Shown here piece after piece: positions 50,801 through 63,195 of a stretch of 64,000 nt of DNA. The stretch spans positions 652,001-716,000 of the forward strand of contig CAJHZI010000827.1 of assembly GCA_905160935.1 (NCBI GenBank), given 5' to 3'. The position numbers and the translations under genes are program-made. The notes under the pieces were generated by a model that was given only the letters and a program-made list of their open reading frames with translations, was not told the DNA's origin and searched no databases. Within the stretch, counting starts at the first letter, position 1. Every line of letters begins with the position of its first letter. Source of the stretch: Enchytraeus crypticus (lineage: Eukaryota > Annelida > Clitellata > Enchytraeida > Enchytraeidae).

Positions 50801-52901
50801 AAAGTAGCCTAGATAATCGATTTTGGCCGTGACACAGCTATATAAGTTTTCGCTGTAAAAGTAATGGTAATGGCATTTGTGTATGTGTGTGCATGCGTAT
50901 ATGTGTGTGTAGTATGTGAGATGTATCTTGATCCTGTCTGTTTATGACGAATAAAGAAATGAAAAAACAAAACAATAACTCATTTACTGTAGATCGCCGC
51001 TGAGTCTAGACTGGATAACCTCGAGGATCAGCTGCGTAGGGCTCGGGTTCAAATCGACGAGCTGACGAGACAGAACGGTGACCTCAACAACTGGAAGGCG
51101 CGTCTCTCTCAGGAGAACCTTGACCTACAGCGTCAGGTTCAGGAGCTGGACAGCAGCAATGCAGCGCTCGCTAAGACAAAGTCCGTGCTGACTCAGCAGC
51201 TTGATGAGTCCAAGTCCCGTCTAGACGAGGAAACCAGGGTGAGAATTGTTATAGTACTGTATCAATCAATCAACAATAATTTAACGCCCGGTCCCTCGCC
51301 ATAAGGTAATGTCAGGGACGTCTCTTGCAGACACTACACAAACGGGCGCAAAAGCACCACACGATGACGACTGAGTACACAGAGACCACAAGAGAAAGCG
51401 AGATCAAAACAGTGCAACTGCCATTGTATTGTACTGTATTGTACTGTCCTACACTATACTGTACTATCCTACAGTGTAAAGTATTGTATTGTCCTACATT
51501 ATACTGTATTGTACTGTCCTGCATTGTACTGTATTGTATTGTCCTGTATTGTACTGTATTGTACTGTCCTGTATTGTACTGTATTGTACTGTCCTGTATT
51601 GTACTGTATTGTACTGTATTGTACTGTCCTATATTGTACTGTATTGTACTGTTCTACACTCTACTCTACTGTCCTACATTCAGCTGTCCTGTACAGTACA
51701 ATATACTATACTGTTCTACATTGTACTGCAGGAGAAGAACCAGCTGTCGATCACGGTGACTAACCTGCAGGTCGACCTCGACAACCTCAGCGCTCGGCTG
51801 GACGAGGAGACGGAGACCTCGGCCAGTCTGAGGGCTCAGCTGCAGAGAGCTCTGGCAGACTACGCCTCGCTCAAGAGCAAGTACGACAAGGACATCACTG
51901 CCCGTGTCGAAGAGTACGAAGAGCAGAGGTTTGATTGATTGATTTATTGTTTGATTGATTGATGGTTTGACTGATTGACTGATGTCTGATTGATTGATAG
52001 TTTGACTGACAGATTGATGTTTTGACTGATTGACTGATGTCTGATTTATTGATGGTTTGACTGATTGATTGATTGATGTCTGGTTGATTGATTGATATCT
52101 GATTGATTGATTGTTTGACTGATTGATTGATTGATGTCTGATTGATTGATTGATGTCTGGTTGATTGATTGATGTCTGATTGATTGATTGTTTGACTGAT
52201 TGATTGACTGATGATTGATTAATTGATGGTTTGACTGATTGATTGATGTCTGATTGATTGATGGTTTGACTGATTGATTGATGCCTGATTGATTGATGGT
52301 TTGACTGATTGATTGACTGATGATTGATTGATTGATGGTTTGACTGATTGATTGATTGATGTCTGATTGATTGATGGCTTGACTAATTGATTGATGTCTG
52401 ATTGATTGATGGTTTGACTGACTTATTGATTGATGATTGATTGGTTGATTCATTGATGTATCAATCATCAATGAATCTGATTTATTGGTTGTATGATTGA
52501 AATTATTGGTTGGATGATTTATTTATGGATGGTGGGATGGATGTATCGATCGATTGATCGATCGATTGATTGATTGACTGACTGACTGACTGATCAAGGA
52601 CTGTTGCGGTGTAGTATTACATTAGGCTTGATACTAATACTACAATATCACGTTGTGTTTTGTTGCTATAACTCAGGCGCAAGATGGCGGCTCGCCTGGC
52701 GGAGCTGGAGAGCGAAGTGGAGCAGTGGAGGAACAAAGCCAACAAGTACGAGAAAGAGAAGACCAAGCTACAGATAGAGATCAGAGATATCTCAATGGAG
52801 CTCGAGGCTGTGAGTTTTCTGACTAAGTTATCTAGATTTTCTTATATTATTACATTAGTGCAGGAATCAAGACACTAGTCTATACATGCATATATACACA
52901 C

Positions 52902-52957
<56 letters not shown>

Positions 52958-53882
52958 GTTCATACATACCTTCATACATACATATATGCATGTATATTGT
53001 GCATATATATATAATGTTATATATATATACTGTGTTTTTTTTATAAATGATACCCCAAATTGTTTTAACAATAAAGTCTAAGAAGTTCACCGATGTTCTT
53101 GAAATTTACAGCACTTGACCAATAGCCAATTCTACAAAAGATAGATAAATTTCGTTTGAATACCTTTAATGACGTGAAAGTTATAGTTTTGCGAAATGGA
53201 GTGGGGTCAGATAAGATATTTCCAGTACAGGATTACGGGCATGTTACATGCAGCGTAAAATTAAACCTTTGAAATAATAGCTAACATGCAACATAAAATA
53301 TATGCTAATGCTATTTTAAAGAGCAATCATTTCTTTTTAAAACGACGTAAAATACGTGCTGATATGTTCTTAATTGACAGAGTTATCGAACTTTTTATGC
53401 ATGCATTGCATGAAGAGAATTAACGAATTTTAACTGTGGCGTAAGAGGACGCGGCTGCAGTAGCTGGCTCTCGCCTAGCACAGGTAAGCCTAATGACCTA
53501 ATGCATGCATTTAAAGCTCAATAACTTTGGCAATTAAGAACATATCAGCAAGTATTTTACATCGTTTTGAAAAGAAATGATTGCTCTTCAAAATAGCATT
53601 AGCAAAAATTTTATGTTACGTGATAGCTATTGTTTTTGTAGAGATAATCTACGCTAAATCTAACACGCCCGTAATCCTGTATTGGAAATTTCTTATCTGA
53701 CCCCACTCCTATTCGCAAAACTATAAAACTATAACATTCACGTTATTAAAGATATTCAAACGAAATTTCTCTATGTTTGGTAGAATTGGCTGCTGGTCAA
53801 TTGCTGTCAATTTCGATAACATCGGTTAATTCCTTACGATTTTATTATAAAAATAATTTGGCGTATCAGTTATAAAAACACA

Positions 53883-53925
<43 letters not shown>

Positions 53926-53984
53926 CATCATTCATACGTACATATATACATGTATATAGTATATATATATATATAATGTTATAT

Positions 53985-54026
<42 letters not shown>

Positions 54027-54107
54027 TATACACATTATATACTTTAGCTAAATCACTCGAGAAAATGTCTTCGGTATATATTTCCAAGTGTAATGTATTT
54101 ATTGTTT

Positions 54108-54167
<60 letters not shown>

Positions 54168-54836
54168 GGTTGAATTATTGATGTGCTGTAGAGTAACGCT
54201 AACCTGGCTGACTGCGCGAGCAGGCTGAAGAAGGCTGAGGGAAGTCAGGCGGAGCTCGCGCGTCGTGTTGAAGAGCTTAACGTTCAGCTCAGCAGCGCCA
54301 CGGGCGACAACCAGCGCCTGCAGGGAGAGCTGGGTCGTCTCAGGGGCGCCTTGGACGACCTCCAGGGCAAGTACGACATCCTGCAGCGAGAAAACAAACA
54401 ACTTTCGGGTTAGTCTATGATTTCAATAGTTTGACTTTCACAAAATAAATATGAAATGAAACACGATAATATTCTAAGGTTTGGATGTATATACCCAAAT
54501 TCATAAGTTCTTAACATGGCAGCAGCTACATAGAGATATTACGTGATTAGTAACTTAAGCAGCATTTCTGTGCGCGACAGTCTTGTTTCGTCGATAAGAT
54601 TACGTACTGCTGCCGCGCTCAGAACGTTTGAATTTGGATATATACACCTCGAACACTGTAGCTTAGAAACTGTTGTAAATATCATCACCAAATTTTCAAA
54701 GTTCTATTGCACACATATCTTTAGTTAGATATAAAATTTGGTTAAATTTGCTTATTTCAATCAGGAGATATTAACGTTCAAACTTGACTCCTTTTTTGGG
54801 CCACTACATATACTTACATACGTAGTACACACACTC

Positions 54837-54877
<41 letters not shown>

Positions 54878-54922
54878 GTATATATATATATATATATATT
54901 GTGTATATATATATATATATAT

Positions 54923-54953
<31 letters not shown>

Positions 54954-55674
54954 ACTATATACTATATACACGTATATCCTTTTATATATGTATAATATAA
55001 AACAACATATTTCAGTTACTCCTGCTACTAAACACTAATTAACTCTATTTTCATCATTACCAGACGGATTTCGGGATCTCCAGGGACAGAACAAGGACCT
55101 CTCGCGGCAGGTGCAGGAGCTGCTGTCTATCAGGGGACAGCTGGAGGGAGAGAGGGATCGCCTGGCCGCCGAGCTCGCCGACACCAGCGACGCTCTGCGG
55201 GACGCTCAGGCGCGTCTCGACGCCGCCAACTCCTCCCTCAACCAGCTCAAAATCGAGTTTGAAAATCGCCTGCGTCAGAAAGACGAGGAAATGGAAAATA
55301 TCCGGTTAGAGTCTTAAATCGGCTTACAATTGGTTAGATGTATCAATTTTAAGGCAAATTATTAATTAATTATAGTCAACAACTCGATTTAAAAAAAATA
55401 AAAGGTTACATTAGAAAGATATTGTTCTGGTGATTAATTAACTGGTTAAATCAATTATTTAAGGAAGTTCCGGTAAGAGTTGGTACAGATAGACAGTTGA
55501 TAAATGATCAATCGAAGATGAATGTAATCGATTATTATAGTTCTTGAATGATTGATTATTTAATTAAAATTCACTTGCAGAGATTGTCTGATTGATTTAT
55601 TGATCGATTACTGTATTGATCGATCGACTGACTAGTATACTGATTGATACATTGCTTCATTGATTCGACGATTG

Positions 55675-55705
<31 letters not shown>

Positions 55706-57812
55706 ACAGTAAAGCCGGACAGCGCAGCGTGGAGGAGCTGCAGAGAACGATAACTGAAATAGAAACTAAATATAAGTCAGAGTTGAGCCGCTATAAGAAG
55801 AAGTATGAGACTGATCTGAGAGAGTTGGAGATACAAGTGGAATCTCTCTCCAGGTCCAACGCTGAGCTGAGCAAGGCTAACAAGTCTCTAGCCACCAGAG
55901 TCAAGGTATGATAACAAGTCTCTAGCTACCAGAGTCAAGGTATGATAACAAGTCCCTAGCTACCAGAGTCATGATATGACAGCATGACTAACTGATTAAT
56001 TGATTACTTGATTGATTGGCTAATTTATTGATTGATTGACTGACTGATTAATTGATTGTTTTATTGACTGACTGACTGACTGATTGATTGATTAATTGAT
56101 TGATTGACTGATTGATTGACTGACTGACTTGACTGATTAACTGATAGATAGATTGATTGACTGATTGATTGATTGTTTTATTGATTGACTGATTGATTGA
56201 TTAATTGATTGATTAATTGATTGACTGATTGATTGACTGACTGACTTGACTGATTAACTGATTGATAGATTGATTGACTGATTGATTGATCTACAGGAGC
56301 TGGAGGTAGCTCTGGAGGAGGAGAGACGTAACGGAGATGACATCAAGAATCAGCTCACACTGGCTGAGCGGAAACGCATTGCTCTCCAGACAGAGCTGGA
56401 GGATGTCCGAGCTCTCCTGGAGGCCGTGAGTCCCTGTCCTTATCCTTCTCGTTACTTATTCTTTAAGAACTGCTCGTTGAGTCCCTGTTCTTATTCTTAA
56501 AGTTTTATGTTTTACGTTGAATGTTTTAGTGCTTAATGTTTAATGTTTTTATGTTTAATTTTTAATGTTTAATGTGTTTATGTTTGATGTTTAATAGAGT
56601 ATATCATGCTAAGGCATCTCTATAATTTACAACAGTTACGGTAAAACAAGCAATATACAATAAAACGCACCCACTAAAAATCACTACAATATCAAATAAC
56701 TATCAATAATAATAATAACCTGCCAGGAACCTGTAAAGCGGTCTCGAAGACCGGACACCGGCCATGGCACCGCTATAGAAATTGTCGAATTAGGTTATTA
56801 TTATTTGTAGTATCATATGTAACGTAGCTAAATATTGTAATCTGAGAGATTTATCAGTGAACAGAATTTAAATAGAATGATCTAGCAAAAAGATGTGACT
56901 TTTTTAAGCTATCAGGTATGGGTATCCTATAAGCTTTCTCGTTATTTCATGTCTCTATAAATCATTCTATGGTCTTTAGAGTTATCCATAGATTATACTG
57001 TATCATTTAAATGTGAATAATGCATTTTGGTATATATTTAAACCTTGTCTGAATCATTTCTTCATGAATTTTTGCCTAGAATTTTGCCTATGAATGTATA
57101 TAATTTAAATTAATTGTAAATTGATTCAAAATGAATAAAAAAGGCATAAAATCACACAGATAAACCTGTTGGTAAACTGATGAATCATTTCTTCATGAAT
57201 TTATGCCTATAACTATACCCATGAATATATTTATATAATTTAAATAAATAAAGATGCATAAAATCGCTCATGACGACCCCGTTAGTGGACAGATGAAACA
57301 TTCCTTGATGATTCTGTGCCCAGGCTGAGCGGGCTCGTAAGAACGCGGAGGCGGCAGCCTCAGAGTCGAGCTCTAAGGTGAACGAGCTGACGATCAGCAT
57401 CACCTCGCTGTCCAATGATCGCCGTCGTCTCGAGCAGGACCTCGCCACGCTTCACGCTGACGCCGAGGAGGCGCACAGGGCCCGTCGTGCCGCCGAGGAG
57501 AGGGCCGATAGGCTCCAGCTTGAGGTTAGGCTTCAACTTTAGGCTCCAGCTAGAGGTTAGACTTGAGCTTTAGGCTTGAGCTTTATCTTTAGGCTCCAAT
57601 ATGATTTTTAGGCTTCAGTTAGACGTTAGGCTTGATCTTTAGGCTCCGGCTTGATCTTTAGGCTTGAGCTTGATCTTTAGGCTTGAGCTTGATTTATTAA
57701 TATCTATAAATATAAAATTATTTATCAAACATAATAAAAATATAAAAAATAATATATGTATTAAAACAACAATATAATAAAATAAAGCAATATTATAAAA
57801 TAATGACATATA

Positions 57813-57851
<39 letters not shown>

Positions 57852-57873
57852 CATATATACATACATATATAAT

Positions 57874-57905
<32 letters not shown>

Positions 57906-58007
57906 ATCCTTGTGCACTGCCTACTGGCAGGTCCGTGGTATACATGATATACACTCATCTCTATCCTCCGTTTTTCTCTTCATGTCCACATACGAGTTGA
58001 TATATAT

Positions 58008-58055
<48 letters not shown>

Positions 58056-59138
58056 CTAAATGCATATAGAAAGTTCATGTATATAACTGTTGCTGGGCAG
58101 GTTAATCGCCTCACAGACGAACTGCGCAGAGAGCAGGAGAACTACAAGAACGCGGAATCAGTGAGGAAGAGCCTGGAGGTGGAGATCAGAGAGATCACCG
58201 TCAGGCTCGAGGAGGCCGAGGCCTTCGCCCAGAGAGAGGGCAAGAGACTGGTCGCCAAGCTCCAGGCCAGGGTAGGTCCATCATGTACATTGAATCGATT
58301 TACAGACTGTATTAGAATTTAGTGTGTAAAATTTAATGGAGTGTACTTTCTTTTATTGCTGGCATGATTTTACGGAATTGATAATAAATAAATAAATAAT
58401 AGAAAAATAGATGACCTATTTTCTCCACAATATCACTTATAGATTTTCTCCACTAAGTCCACTTTACCACTGGAAGATGACCTATTTTCTCCACTCTACC
58501 ACTCGTTGCTGACATATACTTTCTCCACTCTATCACTTGTAGATGACCTATTTTCTCCACGCAACCACTTGTAGATGACCTATTTTCTCCACGCAACCAC
58601 TTTTAGATGACTTATTTTCTCCTTTGGATCTACTCTACCACTTGTAGATGATTTATTTTCTCCACTGGGTCCACTTTACCACTTGTAGATTACCTATTTT
58701 CTCCACTCTACCACTTGTAGATGACTTATTTTCTCCTCTAGGTCCACTCTACCACTTGTAGATGACTCTTTTTCTCCATACCTCCTCTACTCAATGAACT
58801 CTCTTCCACTCTTCCACAGGTACATGACCTGGAGGCGGAGCTGGACGCTGAACAGAGACGAGGTCGGGATTTGATCAGCGAGAACCGCAGACTGGCGAAG
58901 GCGCTGCAAGAGCTGAGGGCACAAGCCGACGAGGACCACAGATTGGTGCAAGAGCTGACCGAACAAGTGAACACCTACGTCACGAAAATCACCATCCTCA
59001 AGAGACAACTAGTCGAGGCCGTGAGTCTTCAGATTAATCAGTGAATCAATCAATTAACTGCTGGATTAGAGTACGAATTTGTTTTGTCAAAGGCAGACTA
59101 AGTGAGCTAGAATAAATAAGTTAAACTATGCAAGAAGG

Positions 59139-59192
<54 letters not shown>

Positions 59193-59701
59193 ATATATAT
59201 ATGTTTTAATCATTATATTTACAGAATAAATAAGTTAAACTAATCAAGCAGGAATAAATAGGTTGAGAGTTTTCGCTATTTTGCTCTACAGCATAGTAAA
59301 CTGCACTGCACTGCACAGCACTGCACTGCACTGCACTGCACTGCACAGCACTGCACTGCACTGCACTGCACTGCACTGCATTGCACTGCATTGCACTGCA
59401 CTGCACTGCACTGTACTGCACTGCACTGCACTGCACTGCACAGCACTGCACTGCACTGCACTGCACTGCACTGCACTGCACTACACTGTGCTGTACTGTA
59501 CTCTACCGTGTGTAGGAGGAGGTGGTACAGATCACGATGAACAAGTACCGCAAGGCCCAGCAGATGCTTGAGGATTGTGAGAGGAGGGCTGACACGGCGG
59601 AAAAGAACATCTCCATCTCAGTGACACGTCATCATATAGGGGCGGGGCCAAGAGCAAGGTCAATGTCAGTGTCACGCGAGACACGCGTTGTGAGGTCATA
59701 G
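44266..59701 (+). CDS. Prm: Paramyosin, complete, 17 coding exons
   Basis: Exons: 44266-44306, 45639-45741, 47937-47993, 48946-49032, 49422-49588, 50339-50417, 50993-51238, 51732-51928, 52677-52809, 54192-54408, 55064-55304, 55710-55905, 56297-56425, 57324-57524, 58101-58271, 58820-59020, 59516-59701. All junctions are GT/AG and in phase, giving about 883 residues, the usual paramyosin length. A short non-helical head ([14 protein letters not shown]...[14 protein letters not shown]) leads into an unbroken heptad coiled coil. Near the end are [20 protein letters not shown] and [20 protein letters not shown], diagnostic of paramyosin rather than myosin heavy chain, then a Ser/Arg-rich tailpiece. 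Paramyosin forms the core of invertebrate thick filaments. Exon 2 has a second in-frame acceptor 12 nt downstream (before 45,651). Coding exons are G+C-rich against AT-rich introns. Confidence 0.95.
46853..46955. repeat. 23-bp tandem repeat in paramyosin intron 2
   Basis: ATATAGGCCCAGCAGCCTAG-type units repeat four to five times, with looser copies upstream from 46,680. Confidence 0.8.
48350..48940. repeat. TGAT/TGAC-rich tandem array up to the exon 4 acceptor
   Basis: GATTGATTGACTGA motifs alternate with about four longer units of roughly 120 bp that include TTGATTATTTGACA. The array ends in TTGACAG, the acceptor of exon 4. Fragments of this exon (AACAAGAGC, AACAGGAACT) recur inside the units. 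Confidence 0.75.
50462..50700. repeat. GGATTAACTGATGATTA tandem array in intron 6
   Basis: Diverged units of about 20-75 bp built from TGGATTAACTGGTGGTTATC start shortly after the exon 6 donor. Confidence 0.75.
51421..51730. repeat. TGTACTGTATTGTACTGTCC array in intron 7
   Basis: The array runs to the acceptor itself (TTGTACTGCAG before 51,732), so the 3' splice site lies in its last unit. Confidence 0.85.
51929..52600. repeat. GGTTTGACTGATTGATTGATG array in intron 8
   Basis: The array starts at the splice donor: the donor reads AG-GTTTGATTGATTGATT, and later units read ATGGTTTGACTGATTGATT. Confidence 0.85.
53026..53887. mobile_element. Foldback element of about 860 bp in paramyosin intron 9
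   Basis: Two arms of roughly 400 bp (from 53,026 inward and from 53,887 inward) are about 90% reverse complements. For example, AGAGCAATCATTTCTTTTT near 53,320 faces AAAAGAAATGATTGCTCT near 53,570. Both ends lie in TA microsatellites. No frame is seen inside. Confidence 0.85.
54105..54170. repeat. TA microsatellites in introns 9 and 10
   Basis: This run lies about 25 bp before exon 10. Similar runs are at 52,900-52,950, 53,885-53,925, 53,990-54,020 and 54,840-54,950. Confidence 0.9.
55873..55978 (+). repeat. Triplicated exon 12 end with splice donor
   Basis: The last 25 or so bases of exon 12 plus its GTATGA donor occur three times in tandem (unit about 33 bp, ATAACAAGTCTCTAGCTACC onward). 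Copies 1 and 2 keep CAAGGTATGA; copy 3 has CATGATATGA and lacks a GT donor. Confidence 0.9.
55980..56290. repeat. GATTGATTGACTGACTGA arrays flanking exon 12
   Basis: Tetranucleotide-type repeats fill intron 12 up to the exon 13 acceptor (GATTGATCTACAG). A similar run (55,540-55,705) ends in the exon 12 acceptor. Confidence 0.85.
57511..57690. repeat. AGGCTTGAGCTTGATCTTT array seeded at the exon 14 donor
   Basis: Exon 14 ends GGCTCCAGCTTGAG-GTTAGG. The intron continues with GGCTCCAGCTAGAGGTTAG and about eight diverged copies. Confidence 0.85.
57905..57998 (-). mobile_element. LINE family 1 end, reversed, in intron 14
   Basis: It begins GTGCACTGCCTACTGGCAGG, the reverse of the family 1 tail, between two TA microsatellites. 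Confidence 0.75.
58425..58770. repeat. CACTTGTAGATGACCTATTT array before exon 16
   Basis: About 12 diverged units of roughly 30 bp occur. Their CTTGTAGATGACCT resembles the exon 16 acceptor edge CCACAG-GTACATGACCTGG. Confidence 0.85.
59297..59490. repeat. CTGCA pentanucleotide array before exon 17
   Basis: About 38 CACTG units are nearly perfect and end about 25 bp before the last exon's acceptor. A TA run lies at 59,140-59,200. Confidence 0.95.
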
Positions 59702-59965
59702 TGTGACGTCATGATGACATCACAGGTAAGAAGTATATCAATCAGAGCTCTTTATCATTACGTCGTTTTTGTAAGATAGCAGTCGTACTTTGCCTACAGG
59801 ATGGTGCTAAATATGTAAATCCGTAAAAGTATTGCGATATGTAAGACCACTCTTATTAGTGGTTCACCTTAAAACCAGCATCGCTTGTAGAGCTGCAACT
59901 TTAAATTTACCTGCACAATTTGATAAAAAAAGCAGAAATTAAAAAAAAATCTCGAGTGACTGAGC

Positions 59966-60019
<54 letters not shown>

Positions 60020-60039
60020 GAGAGAGAAAGAAAGAGAGA

Positions 60040-60074
<35 letters not shown>

Positions 60075-60480
60075 GAGATGTGGCTAATATGAAATTGGGT
60101 TGGATGTTGAATGTATTACATAAATAATTATATTTTTCTAAATTATGGTAACATCTACATTTCGTTTCTTTCTGTATTTACAGATACAAGCAAGAGACCA
60201 TATGGATTGTCGGAAGTAAAAGAGATAACGTTGAGCCAAGAAATATTAAATTATCAAAATTCCAATATATATGCTAAAATAGCAAAAATCTTCCCCTTAA
60301 GGACAATATTCGCTGTATTAAAAAATATTATTCGCTATATTATCAAAATATTAAAATTTGACCATCTTAAAATTTATTTTACTAAAAGAGTTTTAGCAAG
60401 TTTGTCGGCAAAAAACGTGTGCCATTCAATATTGAATTCCGTGAAATAGGCCTAAAGAAATAAAGGTATTGCGTGCATAT
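59702..60480 (+). other. Probable paramyosin 3' UTR with one intron
   Basis: Twenty-four bases after the stop, CACAG-GTAAGA (59,726) is a strong donor. A strong acceptor TTTCTGTATTTACAG ends at 60,183, and AATAAA follows at 60,459. The presumed intron holds an AG microsatellite (59,972-60,070). Confidence 0.4.
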
Positions 60481-62148
60481 TCTAATATAATTTTTTAGAA
60501 AATAAAGACTTTCAGAAATACTTTTGTAGAAAATTTTGTGTTATATTTTGTCCTGTAGAGTTTTATGTTTTCCGTTTGAGTTCTCTTTAGACTTTAATTG
60601 AGTTGGCTGCTAGATTATTAGCGTCTGTCACCTTGATATTTTCAGCAATTTCCTTTTCGTTTCGGAGAACATAGCTTTTCTGGATCAAATTCTAGTCGCA
60701 ATTTCATCGGTTATATGTCCTTTAGCAAACCGGAATGTAGATATAGACGTACGTTATGGATAAATTTAGATATTTGAATCATTTTAGATGGTTTAAAATG
60801 GCAATGATGAGATTTTTTTACGTCTACTCTGTTATGCAGGCATTTCTTATCAAAGGAAGTTTTCTTAGAATCTTCCTAACTCTACAGCTAATATGCTATT
60901 GCAAAACGAAAGTAAATGGTCAATGATCAAATAATATTTAGGAGTATACAAATAGAACAATTATATAATGAGTTTTACTCATCTGTTACGAAGTTTTTAT
61001 TGGTACTCCGACACCTTCTTTTTACTGTTTACATTTCTATATACATTGTTAATGGATACTGCAATTCACTGACCAGCCATGCAACTGAAGTCTTATTTGT
61101 GGGCATGTGGTAAAAAATGAGGATGATTCTGTTATGGAGAACATAATGTTACAACGGATATTTGAAGTAGTTTGTAGAAATAAAATTTCGTTTAAAGGAC
61201 CTAGGCCATTTGTCATTCTTTAGCAATCGGATCATAAAATAAATCAATTAATTAAACAATCAATCTTTAAGTTATGCTGTAAGTCAATTTGCCTATTATT
61301 TAATTAGCATTTAACGTCTTTTTCGTCAATTACTGATGGCGCAAAAATCCAGGACGTTCTTAAGAGTCCTTTCTATTAAAATAGACGACATCGATCCATT
61401 CTAAAAACAAAATCTAACAAAATCAAAAACAACATCATTAGAGTCCCACTGCAATTAAAAAAGCTAATTACATTAAATTAAGACAACATCGAGCACTATG
61501 TGAGTATTGTAAAAACAATGGCATTGTGATTCAATTAATTTACATATAATTAACATTACATTGATTACATTAATCTAATTAGCATTGCAATTATGATAGA
61601 ATAGGCCTAATATTAAGAATTATGATAGAATAATATTAAGAACTCTATAAAAGCTGCAACAGGAAGCGCACGCTGTTGGAGAAAGAATATTAGAAATACA
61701 CTATACATGTACGGTAAGTCCGTTAATTATAGAAGGCGGAGAAGATGCTGTGAAATAAAGAAAATTAAAAGATAGTAAAGATATGAAATCTTAAGCGACT
61801 TAATTATGTCTCTCTCTTTCTCTTAGCGCACTGCCTACTGGCAGGTCCATGGTATACAATGCCTCCACTCATACCTATCTTGTGTTTCATGTCATGACGC
61901 ACTGATTTCGGTGTCTAAGCGCAAGATTACGAACGATATTTACTCTAATTTAATCCTAAAGTTAATAAAATTTATGATGATGATTATGTTTTATCATAAT
62001 AATTGATTTTGCTTCATAAATCTCATTCCTTTAACAGAAGTTGAAACTCAATTCAAATGGACAACCGAATTTCTAACATGACATCGATTATTTCTCCATT
62101 TTATTCACAAAAAAACAGGTACAGACGTGTATACACAGACATACAAAC

Positions 62149-62149
<1 letters not shown>

Positions 62150-62192
<43 letters not shown>

Positions 62193-62230
62193 TAATTATA
62201 TATATATATATATAATTATATATATATATA

Positions 62231-62274
<44 letters not shown>

Positions 62275-62480
62275 GTTCATAAATAATTTGTAAGAAATTA
62301 TTTATGAATTATATATATATATATATTATATATAATATATATATATATTATATATATAACATATATATATATATATTATATATATATAATTATATATATA
62401 TAAAAATATTATATATATATATAATTATATATATAATTATATATGTATATATATATAATTATATGTATATATAAAGTTCA
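62150..62480. repeat. TA/AATTATA tract with repeated inserts
   Basis: The tract is interrupted by two copies of AAGTTCATAAATAATTTGT with their partial reverse complement AGAAATTATTTATGAATT. It is very likely to form cruciforms. Confidence 0.85.
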
Positions 62481-62861
62481 TAAATAATTTGTTAGAAATT
62501 ATTTAATTGTAAAGAAACCATTCCAGACCTGAAAGATCTATAAATTCTTTATCGCTGAGTGGCGATTATTCTTGTAGATGTCTTATTCTCAAATTTACTG
62601 AATTCTCCTCGATTTAGTAGGATAGATTCTTGGAATGGAATATCAGAGAAAATCTCGGACACTATACTATGAAGATGCGTCCCTTCCCCGCTGGCCTATG
62701 GCGCAAAATTAAACTTAGTTGGTACAGTATTATAGTACATTGCCCCTAAATTTTATTATCAGGTACCCCTCGGGGGTACTTCGTGAAGCACACTGCGTCA
62801 TGGCTTATATGACTAGGCGAAAACGCCCCTAATGCTATGTAGATGATTCATTAATTATTCA

Positions 62862-63195
62862 TCATCATCATCATCATCATCTTCCCTTGAATCCCAGTTT
62901 AACTAGGGTCGGGATACGAATAGACTGTCTCAAGTCCTCTCTCTCCTACATCGTATCATCCATCAGTCAATCCCCTATTTGATTTAGTAGCACTAAGATC
63001 CAAACCAACGTCAGAAAGGGCATTCGGTTGGTGAGCGCCTAGGCTCCAGAAATTGCCACAAAAATTTAAACGAATGGAAAAGTCTCAAATAGGGGATTGG
63101 CTGGAGGTTTGTTGCAGGACAGAGAGGATTTGAGACAGTCTATTTGTATCCCGACCCTAGTTAAACTGGGATTCAAGGGAGGATGATGATGATGA
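62862..63195. mobile_element. Foldback element of about 330 bp
   Basis: Arms 62,862-62,981 and 63,085-63,195 pair (CATCATCATC...AACTAGGGTCGGGATACGAA against its reverse). The loop carries GCATTCGGTTGGTGAGCGCC, shared with 45,440. An isolated piece of the arm lies at 17,385-17,410. Confidence 0.8.

Noticed and set aside
51325-51763. 144-residue and overlapping frames rich in YCTVL
   Set aside because: They are translations of the TGTACTGTATTG array in intron 7.
52046-52471. Minus-strand Gln/Asn/Ser-rich frame of 141 residues
   Set aside because: It is a translation of the TGAT-type array; not a gene.
59206-59571. Cys/Ser/Val and Cys/Thr/Ala/Leu open frames
   Set aside because: They come from the CTGCA pentanucleotide array; only 59,516 onward is a true exon.
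47937-59701. Myosin heavy chain rod or myorod/catchin as an alternative to paramyosin
   Set aside because: The head (VYRGMSP), the [16 protein letters not shown] segment, the C-terminus and the total length fit paramyosin, and no motor domain or myorod-type head is present.
60111-60449. 112-residue open frame after paramyosin
   Set aside because: It spans a splice acceptor in the presumed 3' UTR and has low-complexity Ile/Lys content.
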